Counted from the stretch's first letter, positions 1-6,956 are shown. The stretch is DNA of 14,629 bases from JASHVB01 sp049522565 (GCA_049522565.1 JBEKNT010000143.1:1-14629), one strand, 5' to 3'. Numbers and translations are program-made. Notes: generated from the sequence alone by a model not told the origin.

Positions 1-549
1 CGATCGGTGCGAGCCTCCGGCCGACCCCTCCCCCCAACCCCCTTCCGCAACGGGAGGGGGCGTATTCTTTACCTCCACGAACCCCGCGGGGCCGACATGG
101 CGTTCGGTCCAGCCGTCGGCCCGCCGGACGAACTGGCGGATCGGCAGCGCGTCGAGGAACTCGTTGGCCAGCAGCAGCAGCGGGGCGTGCGGAACGGTGT
201 CCAGCCGGTCGTGCCAGGTCGCTCCAGGCAGGCGTGCGGCCTGCAAGGCGCGCAGCCGGGGCGAGGTCTCGATCAGGTGCAGCGACAGGGCGGCGTGGAA
301 GTCCGGTGCCACCTGCGCCACCGCCCGCAGCGCGTCGGCCATCAGCGTGCCGCGGCCGGGGCCGGCCTCGACCAGCAGCACCGGGCGAGGCCGGCCCAGC
401 AGCCCCCAGGTCACCGCCGCCCACAGGCCGAGCAATTCGCCGAATACCTGGCTGATCTCCGGCGCGGTGGTGAAGTCGGCGAACGGGTCGTGGGTGGCGT
501 AGTAGGCGGCGTTGGCCCGCGCCATGAACGCGTCCAGCCGTTCGATCAT
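1..549 (-). CDS. midA: MidA/NDUFAF7-family SAM-dependent methyltransferase, partial (C-terminus off the left edge)
   Basis: Class I SAM-dependent methyltransferase of the COG1565 (DUF185) family. The mitochondrial relative, NDUFAF7/MidA, methylates an arginine in a complex I subunit; the bacterial substrate is less clear. The 183 visible residues contain the family block DFTTAPEISQVFGEL (about residues 25-39), the SAM-binding glycine loop LVEAGPGRGTLM (59-70), LIETSPRLR (92-100) and LLLANEFLDALPIRQFV (125-141). The start is an ATG at 549 whose ATGA overlaps the lgt stop, so it is the last visible gene of hldD-lgt-midA. The N-terminus is short compared with relatives that carry about 25 more residues before the DFTTAPE block. 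From about residue 157 the family sequence gives way to a Pro/Gly-rich stretch encoded by a GC-rich hairpin repeat, still in frame. Identity is secure; whether the gene is intact beyond the edge is not. Confidence 0.88.
   Translation of the reverse strand, partial: MIERLDAFMARANAAYYATHDPFADFTTAPEISQVFGELLGLWAAVTWGLLGRPRPVLLVEAGPGRGTLMADALRAVAQVAPDFHAALSLHLIETSPRLRALQAARLPGATWHDRLDTVPHAPLLLLANEFLDALPIRQFVRRADGWTERHVGPAGFVEVKNTPPPVAEGGWGEGSAGGSHRS
30..60. repeat. GC-rich hairpin repeat inside midA
   Basis: The arms CCCCCTTCCG (38-47) and CGGGAGGGGG (51-60) pair with one mismatch around a CAA loop, preceded by a C-rich run at about 26-35. Elements of this look are common between genes in GC-rich alphaproteobacteria (general knowledge, copy number here not checked). 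It lies inside the midA reading frame and a similar C-rich/G-rich hairpin begins at 14611 at the other end of the window. Confidence 0.6.
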
Positions 550-1469
550 GGCCCGCGGGAGGCCATCGGGCCGGGCGCCGGCTGGGGCACCGGATTGGAC
601 GCGGCGCGGGCGCGCCAGATCAGCCAGCCGCCGGCAAGCAGCATCGGGAGGCACAGCACCTGCCCCATCGTGGTGCCGAACGGGAGGAATCCCAGGAACG
701 CGTCCGGCTCGCGAAAGCACTCGCCGGCGATGCGGGCGATGCCGTAGCCGACCAGGAAGGCGCCGGTCAGCCAGCCGAACCGCGCACGCAACGCCGCGCT
801 GCGGGCCAGCAGCAGCATCACGCAGAGCAGCACCAGGCCCTCCAGCGTCGCCTCGTACAACTCGCTGGGGTAGCGCGGCACGCAGCGGGACGGGTCGAGG
901 CCGGCGCATACCGTCTGCCGCAGCGTCTCATAGACCTGCATCGAGGGGTGGTCGGTCGGCTCGGCGTTCGGAAATACCATCGCCCCCGGCCACCACAGCG
1001 GCGCGGGCCGGCCCCACAGCTCGCCGTTGATGAAGTTGGCGATACGGCCCAGGCCCAGCCCGATCGGCGCACATACCGCGATGCGGTCGGCGAACCCCAG
1101 CAGGGGAATACCGTTGCGGTAGCAGAAGATGACGATCGCCGCGGCGACGCCGAGCATGCCGCCATGGAAGCTCATGCCGCCTTCCCAGACGGCAAGGATC
1201 AGGGCCGGGTGGCTGAAATACAGCGCCGGCTGGTAGAACAGCACGTAGCCGAGGCGACCGCCCAGCACGACGCCCAGCGTCGCCCAGGTCAGGAAGTCAT
1301 CCACCTGCACCGGCGTCGCCACCACCGGCGGCCGCGCCGCCAGCCGGCGCATCAATTGCCAGCCGATCACCAGGCTGGCGATATAGGCCAACGCGTACCA
1401 GCGAATCCCGAACGGTCCGAGCTGGACGATGACCGGGTTGAACTGCGGATACAGCAGGACCGAGATCAT
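546..1469 (-). CDS. lgt: Prolipoprotein diacylglyceryl transferase
   Basis: Lgt transfers the diacylglyceryl group of phosphatidylglycerol to the lipobox cysteine of prolipoproteins, the first step of lipoprotein maturation at the inner membrane. The 307-residue protein is hydrophobic with about seven membrane segments. It has the family signatures FHGGMLG (101-107), GRIANFINGELWGRP (141-155, holding the Arg, Asn and Glu of the Lgt signature), RYPSELYEATLEG (199-211) and a late arginine in ECFREPD (250-256). An extra segment around 176-197 sits between the signature and PSELYEA compared with the shorter enterobacterial form. The start is an ATG whose ATGA overlaps the hldD stop, and its own stop overlaps the midA start, so translation is probably coupled across the three genes. 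Confidence 0.96.
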   Translation of the reverse strand: MISVLLYPQFNPVIVQLGPFGIRWYALAYIASLVIGWQLMRRLAARPPVVATPVQVDDFLTWATLGVVLGGRLGYVLFYQPALYFSHPALILAVWEGGMSFHGGMLGVAAAIVIFCYRNGIPLLGFADRIAVCAPIGLGLGRIANFINGELWGRPAPLWWPGAMVFPNAEPTDHPSMQVYETLRQTVCAGLDPSRCVPRYPSELYEATLEGLVLLCVMLLLARSAALRARFGWLTGAFLVGYGIARIAGECFREPDAFLGFLPFGTTMGQVLCLPMLLAGGWLIWRARAASNPVPQPAPGPMASRGP

Positions 1470-2446
1470 ACGTAGCGATCGGCGGTTGCCAGGTGATCCT
1501 GCACGTAGCGGCGCACGCCTTCCTCCAGCGGGGTGAACTGGCCCGCGTAGCCGGCGGCGCGCAGGCGGTCGATCGGCGCCTCGGTGAACGACTGGTACTG
1601 GCCGCGCAGCGCGGGCGGCATGTCGATGAACGCGACCTGGCGCGGCTGGCCGGCGGCGTCGCACACCGCGTGGGCCAGGTCGAGATAGGTCCGCGCCCGT
1701 CCGGTTCCCACGTTGAACAGCCCGTTCACCGCGGGCGTATCCAGCAGCCACAGCATCACGTCCACCACATCCCCGACCCAGATGAAGTCCCGCTTCTGCT
1801 CGCCGTCCGGCAGGCCGGGGACGTCGGAGCGGAACAGCTTCACCGGGCCGCCGGCGGCGACCTCGTCGTGCTTCACCTTCACCACCGAGATCATCGACCC
1901 CTTGTGGTATTCGTTCGGGCCATAGACGTTGAAGAACTTGAGCCCGGCCCATTGCGGCGGCCGCTCCGAGCGCGCCGCCAGCGAGCGGGCGACCAGCAGG
2001 TCGAAGGCGTGCTTGGTCCAGCCGTACAGGTTGAGCGGCCGCAGCTTCTCCAGCGCGGCGACGCCGAACGCGTCATCGAACCCGGCCGAGCCGTTGCCAT
2101 AGGTCGCCGCGGACGACGCATAGACCAGCCGCACGTCGCGCGCGGTGCACCAGCGCCACAGGCGCCGGCTCATCTCGAAATTGGTCCTCCAGGTGAGGTC
2201 GCCGTCCCGCGCGGTGGTCGCGCTGATCGCGCCCATGTGGAACACCATTTCCACCGGCGGCCTGGTGTCGAGGAATGCCTCCAGCTCGGTCGGCGGGATG
2301 ATGTTGGCTGGCGGGTGCTTGGCAAGGTTGCGCCACTTGTCCTCGCTGCCGAGCCAGTCCACCACGACCGTTTCGTGCCCGCGGGCGGCCAGCGCCGCCT
2401 GTAGAATCGAGCCGATGAAGCCGGCGCCGCCGGTGACCAGGATCAT
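1466..2446 (-). CDS. hldD: ADP-L-glycero-D-manno-heptose 6-epimerase
   Basis: HldD (RfaD/GmhD) converts ADP-D-glycero- to ADP-L-glycero-beta-D-manno-heptose, the donor for the LPS inner core; it is cytosolic and NADP-dependent. The 326-residue protein is an extended short-chain dehydrogenase/epimerase. It has the nucleotide loop VTGGAGFIGS (4-13), the YASSAATYG block (109-117), the YGWTK catalytic Tyr141/Lys145 pair, and the HldD-typical FFNVYGPNEYHKGSM stretch (171-185) and KRDFIWVGDVV. It is the first gene of the hldD-lgt-midA operon and diverges from ubiK across 65 bp. No clear Shine-Dalgarno sequence precedes the ATG; a -10-like TATAAC lies very close upstream. Confidence 0.95.
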   Translation of the reverse strand: MILVTGGAGFIGSILQAALAARGHETVVVDWLGSEDKWRNLAKHPPANIIPPTELEAFLDTRPPVEMVFHMGAISATTARDGDLTWRTNFEMSRRLWRWCTARDVRLVYASSAATYGNGSAGFDDAFGVAALEKLRPLNLYGWTKHAFDLLVARSLAARSERPPQWAGLKFFNVYGPNEYHKGSMISVVKVKHDEVAAGGPVKLFRSDVPGLPDGEQKRDFIWVGDVVDVMLWLLDTPAVNGLFNVGTGRARTYLDLAHAVCDAAGQPRQVAFIDMPPALRGQYQSFTEAPIDRLRAAGYAGQFTPLEEGVRRYVQDHLATADRYV

Positions 2447-2454
2447 GGCGCCGG

Positions 2455-2483
2455 GTTATACGGAGGTCGGGCCGGCGGCGAAA
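2455..2483 (-). promoter_or_regulatory. Possible sigma70-type promoter for hldD-lgt-midA
   Basis: On the minus strand TTTCGC (2483-2478) and TATAAC (2460-2455) are spaced by 17 bp, a weak -35 with a good -10. The predicted start of transcription would fall within a few bases of the hldD ATG, consistent with a leaderless or very short leader, and no ribosome binding site is seen. This is inference from motif matching only. Confidence 0.3.
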
Positions 2484-2511
2484 GACGGCGCGGCCGCAAG
2501 GAGCAGCGACC

Positions 2512-2808
2512 ATGAGCGATCGTCCGAAGTTTTTCGATGACCTGGCCGGGGTGGCCGGTGGCGCCTTGTCGGCGCTGGCCGGACTGCGCGAGGAGGCGGA
2601 GGCGATGGTCCGCGCCCGCATCGACGAGACGATCCGCAAGCTGGAACTGGTGCGGAAGGAAGAGCTGGACGCGATGTCCGAACTCGCCGCCAATGCCCGG
2701 GCGGGGCAGGAGGCCGCCGAGGCCAGCCTGCGCGAACTGGCGGACCGCGTCGCGGTGCTGGAGGCGCGGGTGGCGGCGCTGGAGACGGCGCCGAAACCGC
2801 GCGACTGA
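2512..2808 (+). CDS. ubiK: Ubiquinone biosynthesis accessory factor UbiK (BMFP/DUF526 family)
   Basis: UbiK is a small accessory protein that works with UbiJ in the soluble Ubi complex of ubiquinone synthesis in enterobacteria and has membrane-interacting behaviour. The 98-residue protein has the family layout: an N-terminal amphipathic region KFFDDLAGVAGGALSALAG (6-24), a charged middle with RKEELDAMSELAANAR (48-63), and a C-terminal coiled coil with heptad leucines and valines (about 70-91) ending in a Pro-rich tail. AAGGAG at 2498-2503 is well placed for the ATG. It diverges from hldD and lies upstream of ybjN-proC, an arrangement I know from other alphaproteobacteria. A specific ubiquinone role here is inferred from the family. 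Confidence 0.87.
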   Translation: MSDRPKFFDDLAGVAGGALSALAGLREEAEAMVRARIDETIRKLELVRKEELDAMSELAANARAGQEAAEASLRELADRVAVLEARVAALETAPKPRD

Positions 2809-3075
2809 GCAATCCGGCCGAACAGGATCCATGCTTGTCGCGACCTCCGGCGCCTGGGGCTGCCCCGACATGTTAGCCTGGACCGCGTGAATATGCGGTT
2901 AAGCGCGGCCGGCGCGGCGGGAACATCCTACCGCGGCGAACCACTTGCGGCGCGGGAGCTTACACCGCTAGGTTAGGATTCGTGGGTAACCTGGGACGAT
3001 TCCACGGCTTTCCGGTCTGCGCGACTGGCGCCCTCGGCTACCCCGCCCGGCCTTCCTTCAGATGGGAGACCCCGC

Positions 3076-3579
3076 ATGTCGGCCTCGCTCTCCACCTACC
3101 TCGAAGCCGCGGCCAATCCGCTCGACGTCCTGGAGCAGATTGTCGCCGCCAACGACTGGTCGTTCGACCGTCGAAATGACTCGGAAATGGCCGCCGAGGC
3201 ACCCGGCCGCTGGTGCGACTACGGCCTCTACTTCAACTGGTCGCGCGAGATCAGTGCCATGCACTTCACCTGCGCCTTCGACCTGAAGGTGCCGGCGGGG
3301 CGTCGCGGGACGCTGTACGAATTGCTCGCCCTGGCCAACGAGAAGCTGTGGATCGGTCATTTCGGGCTGGAGGGCGAGGACGGCATGCCGGTCTTCCGCC
3401 ACTCGGTACTCCTGCGTGGCGCGCCCGGCGCCTCGGCGGAGAGCCTGGAGGACATGGTGGACATCGCCCTGACCGAGTGCGAGCGCTTCTTCCCCGCCTT
3501 CCAGTTCGTCCTGTGGGGCGGCAAGGCTCCGGCCGATGCCCTGACGGCGGCGATGCTGGAATGCGCGGGCGAGGCATGA
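3076..3579 (+). CDS. YbjN domain-containing protein
   Basis: Small cytosolic protein of the YbjN family (type III secretion chaperone-like fold). E. coli YbjN affects motility and stress traits, but no biochemical activity is settled. The 167 residues show the N-terminal block NPLDVLEQIVAANDWSFDR (14-32), then CDYGLYFNWSREISAMHFTC (47-66), the strand-turn DLKVPAGRRGTLYELLALAN (69-88), and KLWIGHFGLEGEDGMPVFRH (90-109). GGGAG at 3064-3068 supports this ATG, although an in-frame check of alternatives was not decisive. Its stop overlaps the proC start as ATGA, so the two are probably cotranslated. The 267 bp between ubiK and this gene hold no ORF I would support. Confidence 0.88.
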   Translation: MSASLSTYLEAAANPLDVLEQIVAANDWSFDRRNDSEMAAEAPGRWCDYGLYFNWSREISAMHFTCAFDLKVPAGRRGTLYELLALANEKLWIGHFGLEGEDGMPVFRHSVLLRGAPGASAESLEDMVDIALTECERFFPAFQFVLWGGKAPADALTAAMLECAGEA

Positions 3580-4403
3580 GCAGCGCCGGCCATCCCGCCG
3601 GCGACATCCCGCCGATCCTGCTGGTGGGCTGCGGCCGGATGGGCAGCGCCATGCTGTCCGGCTGGCGCGAGCGCGGCCTGGCGGCGTCGGTCGCCGTGGA
3701 CCCGGCGCCGGAGGCAGCCCGGCTGGCCGGCCCGGACCTGACCGTGGTGGCGGAGGCTGCGGGCATCCCGGCGGACTTCTCCCCCGCCGCGGTGGTGCTG
3801 GCGGTGAAGCCGCAAAGCGCCGCCGAGGCCCTGCCGCCGCACGCGCGCTTCGCCGGCAAGGCGGTGTTCCTGTCGATCATGGCCGGCCGCACCATCGGCG
3901 GCATCACCGCCCTGCTCGGGGCCGAGGCGGCGATCGTGCGGGCCATGCCCAACACGCCCGCCGCGGTGCGCCAGGGCGTGACGGTGGCCTGCGCCGGTCC
4001 CGGCGTGTCGGTCCCGCAGCGCACGCTGTGCGACCGGCTGTTGCAGGCCATCGGCGTGGTTACCTGGGCCGACGACGAGGCCTTGCTCGATCCCGTCACC
4101 GCGGTATCCGGCAGCGGTCCGGCCTATGTGTTCCTGCTGGCCGAGCTGCTGGAGCAAGCCGCGGTGGAACAGGGAATCCCGGAGGACATGGCGCGGTTGC
4201 TGGCCCGGCAGACAGTGGCGGGCTCCGGCGCACTGCTGGCAGCCAGCACCGAGGATGCGGCGGCGCTGCGCCGCGCGGTCACCAGCCCGGCCGGCACCAC
4301 CGAGGCCGCGCTGAAGGTGCTGATGGCGCATGACGCCTGGCCGGTCGCGATGAGCCGGGCGATCGCCGCGGCGACGGCGCGCTCGCGCGAGTTGGCGGGG
4401 TAG
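3576..4403 (+). CDS. proC: Pyrroline-5-carboxylate reductase
   Basis: ProC reduces 1-pyrroline-5-carboxylate to L-proline with NAD(P)H, the last step of proline synthesis. The 275-residue protein is of usual length. It has the N-terminal dinucleotide loop LLVGCGRMGSAM (15-26), VLAVKPQ, the SIMAGRTIGGI block, RAMPNTPAAVRQGVT, and the C-terminal signature AVSGSGPAYVFLLAELLE (176-193) followed by TVAGSGALL and TSPAGTTEAALKVL. The ATG lies in the ATGA overlap with the YbjN gene. The long upstream extension of the open frame to 3213 only shadows the YbjN gene and was rejected. A diverged copy of its last 72 bases lies at 10634-10706. Confidence 0.97.
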   Translation: MSSAGHPAGDIPPILLVGCGRMGSAMLSGWRERGLAASVAVDPAPEAARLAGPDLTVVAEAAGIPADFSPAAVVLAVKPQSAAEALPPHARFAGKAVFLSIMAGRTIGGITALLGAEAAIVRAMPNTPAAVRQGVTVACAGPGVSVPQRTLCDRLLQAIGVVTWADDEALLDPVTAVSGSGPAYVFLLAELLEQAAVEQGIPEDMARLLARQTVAGSGALLAASTEDAAALRRAVTSPAGTTEAALKVLMAHDAWPVAMSRAIAAATARSRELAG

Positions 4404-4461
4404 GGTTTCACCCCCATGAGCGTCAGGATAAGGCCACGGTAAGACGACCGTATTGCCCACA

Positions 4462-4551
4462 TCGTCATGGCGGGGGAAGGCCCGCCATCCACGATTGTGC
4501 CGCTCGCACGAAGGCAAGGCGTGGATGGCGGGCCTTCGCCCGCCATGACGA
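4462..4551. repeat. Near-perfect 32-bp inverted repeat (dispersed palindromic element)
   Basis: The left arm is 4462-4493 and the right arm 4520-4551, identical in 31 of 32 positions when one is reverse complemented, around a 26-base spacer. The arms begin TCGTCATGGCGGG and end CCCGCCATCCACG. The right arm folds on its own too, as GGCGGGC-CTTC-GCCCGCC. The wording is like the 'GTCATGGCCGGG...' palindromes scattered between genes in alphaproteobacteria. It may end proC transcription, but there is no T-run. Confidence 0.85.
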
Positions 4552-4567
4552 TGAACGGATGGCAGGC

Positions 4568-4587
4568 GGCGTCTCACCGGCGTCTCG
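4568..4587 (+). repeat. 20-bp direct repeat, copy 1
   Basis: GGCGTCTCACCGGCGTCTCG. It matches 4688-4707 in 19 of 20 positions, with a 120-base period, and each copy is itself two GGCGTCTC units. No function recognised. Confidence 0.6.
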
Positions 4588-4687
4588 ATTATCTGCACAA
4601 GATATCGTGTCGCATGGCATGAGAGACGGCCGACGCAGCGGTGTCGGCCATCCCGGTCACGCGAAAGCGCTCTAAACACGAAGCACC

Positions 4688-4707
4688 GGCGTCTCATCGG
4701 CGTCTCG
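4688..4707 (+). repeat. 20-bp direct repeat, copy 2
   Basis: GGCGTCTCATCGGCGTCTCG. It is the partner of 4568-4587, differing at one base. Confidence 0.6.
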
Positions 4708-4947
4708 TTTCTTGGTACCCGGGATTGCGTCGCATCCAGCGAGAGGCGCCTGCCGCAGAGGCAGGATTTTGTGCCTGCCATTCCCCGGATCACCGGCGCC
4801 TGCGTGCGGCAACGCAAGGGTCCAGCCAGCGCGCCTGCTCCGTATCATGGCCGTCGCACGGGACGGGCCGAAAGCCGGCCCGAGGATAGGCTCCAGCCGG
4901 CCGCCCACGACTTTTCTTTCTATGCCGCCTGTGCCGCAACCAAGGTC

Positions 4948-4977
4948 GCGGATGGCCGGCCTTCGCCCGCCACGACA
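4948..4977 (+). repeat. Third copy of the palindromic element arm
   Basis: This stretch matches the right arm at 4520-4549 with about three or four differences and the same internal GGCGGGC/GCCCGCC-type stem, slightly decayed. It lies just beyond the 3' end of the minus-strand gene ending at 5026. Confidence 0.6.
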
Positions 4978-5025
4978 CGGAGCGGGTGCGCATTACGCGC
5001 TGGCCTGCGGGACGGGGACGCAGCC

Positions 5026-5931
5026 TCACGGCGCGGCGGCGTTCGCACCGTCGAGTGCCCGCAGGGCCGGACTGCTGCCAGTGACGATGGCATGCACCAG
5101 CTCGTCGTCGGGCGGTCCGAAGCTGCAGTTGGGCGGCAGCCCGCGGTGGTGCCGTATCTCTCGGGCGCGGCGGGGATAGGTGAGGGCATAGTACTCGGCC
5201 TCGGTGGGCAGGCTTCGCGGCGGCTCGTTTGCCTCTGCCGGCTCGGCCGTGCTGCGAGGCCGAAATGGCGCCAGGGCTGGCACGAGAGCGGCCGGCGTCG
5301 GCAGGCCTGCGGCGACGGGCGCGGACACTTGCGGCAGCATCGATGCCGCTTCCGGCACCGATGCCGGCGCCGCGGCCAGGGCGGGCGCCGGCTTCGCTGC
5401 GACCGGAGCGGGCTCGGGGGCGGGTGCCGGCGGTTCGGCGGCCGGCACCGCTGGCCCGGCCGGCGCCGGACCGGCGTCCATCGCCTGCTGCATCGAACGG
5501 ACGACAACATGCTGCGTCCATTCGTCGGCCTTGAGCGTGGCGTCGTTCGCCTCGCGCTTGTGCCGGATCGCCTGCGTCCGCTGCAAACGCCCAAGCACGG
5601 CCAGCGAGCTCCGCACCATCGCGTTGTACTGGGCGTTGAGCTTCATCTCGAGCATGATGTCGCCTTGATGTTTGCGCAGCAGCCGCAACACGTCCTCGGC
5701 CTGCGCGCGCATGGCGACGCACTGGGCGGCGAGGTCCGCCTCGTTGGCGTTGGTCGGCAGCATGTCGGCCACCTTGTCCATGGCGGCGTGGGTGCGGGCG
5801 GCCAATGCTTCCGGCGTGTCGTTCACCGGCGGCGGCAGGATGGCGGCGAGGGTGTGGTAGAGCTGGTAGTAGGCGTGGAAGGGGAGGGCGAGCGTGAGGT
5901 CGGGCTGTGTGGTGTTATTCATGCTATCCAT
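5026..5931 (-). CDS. Hypothetical protein with Pro/Ala-rich middle
   Basis: Function not recognised. The 301-residue protein has three parts: a helical N-terminal domain (about 10-150) containing LALPFHAYYQLYHTLAAILPPP and a run rich in Ala, Met and Leu; a Pro/Ala linker (about 154-230) of low complexity; and a short C-terminal block with EAEYYALTYPRRAREIRHH and ELVHAIVTGSSPAL. No signal peptide or membrane segment is visible. I recall similar proteins, often in several copies, in Acetobacteraceae; that is memory, not a search. It starts at ATG 5931 (or ATG 5922); a perfect palindrome lies directly upstream and no good ribosome binding site is seen for the first ATG. Repeat-rich DNA lies on both sides. 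Confidence 0.72.
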   Translation of the reverse strand: MDSMNNTTQPDLTLALPFHAYYQLYHTLAAILPPPVNDTPEALAARTHAAMDKVADMLPTNANEADLAAQCVAMRAQAEDVLRLLRKHQGDIMLEMKLNAQYNAMVRSSLAVLGRLQRTQAIRHKREANDATLKADEWTQHVVVRSMQQAMDAGPAPAGPAVPAAEPPAPAPEPAPVAAKPAPALAAAPASVPEAASMLPQVSAPVAAGLPTPAALVPALAPFRPRSTAEPAEANEPPRSLPTEAEYYALTYPRRAREIRHHRGLPPNCSFGPPDDELVHAIVTGSSPALRALDGANAAAP

Positions 5932-5935
5932 GATA

Positions 5936-5952
5936 TGTCACTATTAGTGACA
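5936..5952. promoter_or_regulatory. Operator-like perfect palindrome upstream of the 301-aa gene
   Basis: TGTCACTATTAGTGACA is a perfect inverted repeat with 7-base arms and a 3-base centre. It ends 4 bases before the first ATG (5931, minus strand), so a bound protein would cover the ribosome binding or transcription start region. It looks like the site of a dimeric helix-turn-helix regulator (XRE/phage-repressor type). No regulator gene lies next to it in the window. Confidence 0.5.
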
Positions 5953-6073
5953 AAGCAAGCAAAAACGAAAGCGGGTCGGTTGGGGCGTCACCTGCCGGCC
6001 CAAAGCAGCGGTCGCCGAGTCGCACGGGCTGAACAGCCGGATTCGAGCCATTGCGGCGGTAGCCTGAGCGCTC

Positions 6074-6150
6074 GGTGCGATAATTCTGTTGCCGAATGGT
6101 GCGGGGAATGGGCTGAGTACGGTCTCAGCCGCCGAAACCGTCGCCCATCT
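6074..6150 (+). repeat. Dispersed element copy A
   Basis: Aligns without gaps to 7916-7992 (copy D) with about 55 of 77 identical bases; the last 22 bases, from GCCGCCGAAACCGTCGCCCA on, are the best conserved. It ends exactly where the IS1380-like transposase tail begins. No coding role seen. Confidence 0.65.
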
Positions 6151-6285
6151 ATGGCGCTGCCGGAGGAGGTGAAGCACTCGTCGCTCACCGCGCTGCGCGA
6201 TCGACTGGTGAAGATCGGCGCCAAGATCGCCAGGCACGGGCGCTCAATCACCTTCCAGACGGCGGCACGCAGCCTGTTCAAGTAG
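6151..6285 (+). pseudogene. IS1380-family transposase C-terminal remnant
   Basis: The 44-residue open stretch MALPEEVKHSSLTALRDRL followed by VKIGAKIARHGRSITFQ resembles the C-terminus of IS1380-type DDE transposases (LPKAVEHWSLTSLRERLIKIGAKVVRHGRYVTFQ in pieces, from memory). The catalytic DDE domain is absent. After TFQ the usual tail is shortened to TAARSLFK and stops at 6283-6285, so this is only a scrap of an insertion sequence. It is flanked on both sides by copies A and B of the dispersed element. Confidence 0.7.
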
Positions 6286-6370
6286 GGCGCGGGCGATGGA
6301 TACTGTTCGGTAGGAACCGCCGAAACCGTCGCCCCTCTGGGGAATCTCGGAAAACGGGGCCTCAGCGCGC
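6286..6370 (+). repeat. Dispersed element copy B
   Basis: Aligns without gaps to 7940-8024 (copy D) with about 70 of 85 identical bases. The block CCGCCGAAACCGTCGCCC is shared with A and D. Its right end overlaps the last codons of the minus-strand gene 6362-6877. Confidence 0.7.
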
Positions 6371-6877
6371 AACCAGCCGCTGTGCGAGCGGCTTCAGTAC
6401 GCGAATGCCCGGCGTGCCGGCCAGCAGGTCGGCCTGCGCCAGCGTCATCACTGCCACGCCACGGCGCCGCACGCTCTGGTCGAGGCCGACCGCTTCCATC
6501 CAACGCAGGTCGGCATCGCGCGGCAGCGACCCCTCGCAGTTGCGTTCGACTACGACAAGACGCGTGTCCATCGGCACGTCGGGCGTGTGATCGAGGCCGC
6601 GGAACAGGTTGCGGTGCCAGTTGGCCATCTTCGTCTGCCAATCGCCGGTGTTCGATGGCCCGGCGTTCGCGCGATAGGCATCGGAGGTGAACACCTCGGG
6701 GCCATCCACCTCGTGCAGGGCAACGAAGGGTGAAGCGGCAGTGTGGATGCATTCGAACCGCTGGCTGGCGTGGATGCCCGGGATCGCCAGTAGCCGATGC
6801 TGATGCGCGACGTACCAGGCATCCCACTCGGCGCGGTGTGCCGTGTCGAGCAGCGCCATTTCCACCATGTAGATCAT
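6362..6877 (-). CDS. Hypothetical protein, probable EthD-like dimeric alpha/beta-barrel
   Basis: A 171-residue protein with no signal peptide or membrane segment. MIYMVEMALLDTAHRAEWDAWY (in part) followed by HQHRLLAIPGIHASQRFECI (25-44) has the layout of ferredoxin-like dimeric alpha/beta-barrel proteins such as EthD: a strand, a helix ending in WY..H, then PGI..SQRF. Later blocks are PFVALHEVDGPEVFTSDAYR (50-69), the NWHRNLFRGLDHTPDVPMD region, and two further strands. Function is unknown. The ATG at 6877 is preceded by GGAG about 6-9 bases upstream. Its stop lies in copy B of the dispersed element, and copy D, read on the same strand, shows a similar but mutated end (AARGGP... against VAR-stop-GP...). 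Confidence 0.72.
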   Translation of the reverse strand: MIYMVEMALLDTAHRAEWDAWYVAHQHRLLAIPGIHASQRFECIHTAASPFVALHEVDGPEVFTSDAYRANAGPSNTGDWQTKMANWHRNLFRGLDHTPDVPMDTRLVVVERNCEGSLPRDADLRWMEAVGLDQSVRRRGVAVMTLAQADLLAGTPGIRVLKPLAQRLVAR

Positions 6878-6956
6878 GCCATTCTCCGCTCGCCTTCATC
6901 CTGATACTGCATGGCCGCGCCACGATACACCAGAATGGGTAGTCTCTGCATGGCGT

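Larger units (their letters stand above)
4404..5025. other. Gene-free stretch with several repeats
   Basis: No supported gene in 622 bp. It holds a large inverted repeat (4462-4551), a third copy of its arm (4948-4977), and a direct pair of GGCGTCTCaCGGCGTCTCG-like units (4568-4587 and 4688-4707). A small CCTGCC/GGCAGG stem followed by a short T-run lies near 4748-4773; it is about 350 bases past proC and points to no gene. The open frames crossing the stretch have no recognisable content. Confidence 0.7.

Noticed and set aside
170..181. CAG repeat as a microsatellite
   Set aside because: It encodes the leucines of the conserved LLLANEFLDALP block of midA on the minus strand.
3213..3575. Longer proC start upstream
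   Set aside because: It would overlap the YbjN gene entirely; the ATGA start at 3576 precedes the conserved N-terminal dinucleotide loop at the usual distance.
4747..4775. CCTGCC/GGCAGG stem with short T-run as a terminator
   Set aside because: It is about 350 bases past proC with no gene ending near it, and the palindrome at 4462 lies in between.
3357..4817. Minus-strand open frame of 486 codons across proC
   Set aside because: Antisense to proC and ybjN with biased composition; no motif.
4771..6285. Plus-strand open frame of 504 codons ending in the transposase tail
   Set aside because: Most of it is antisense to the 301-aa gene. Only the last 44 codons have recognisable content, annotated as the IS remnant.
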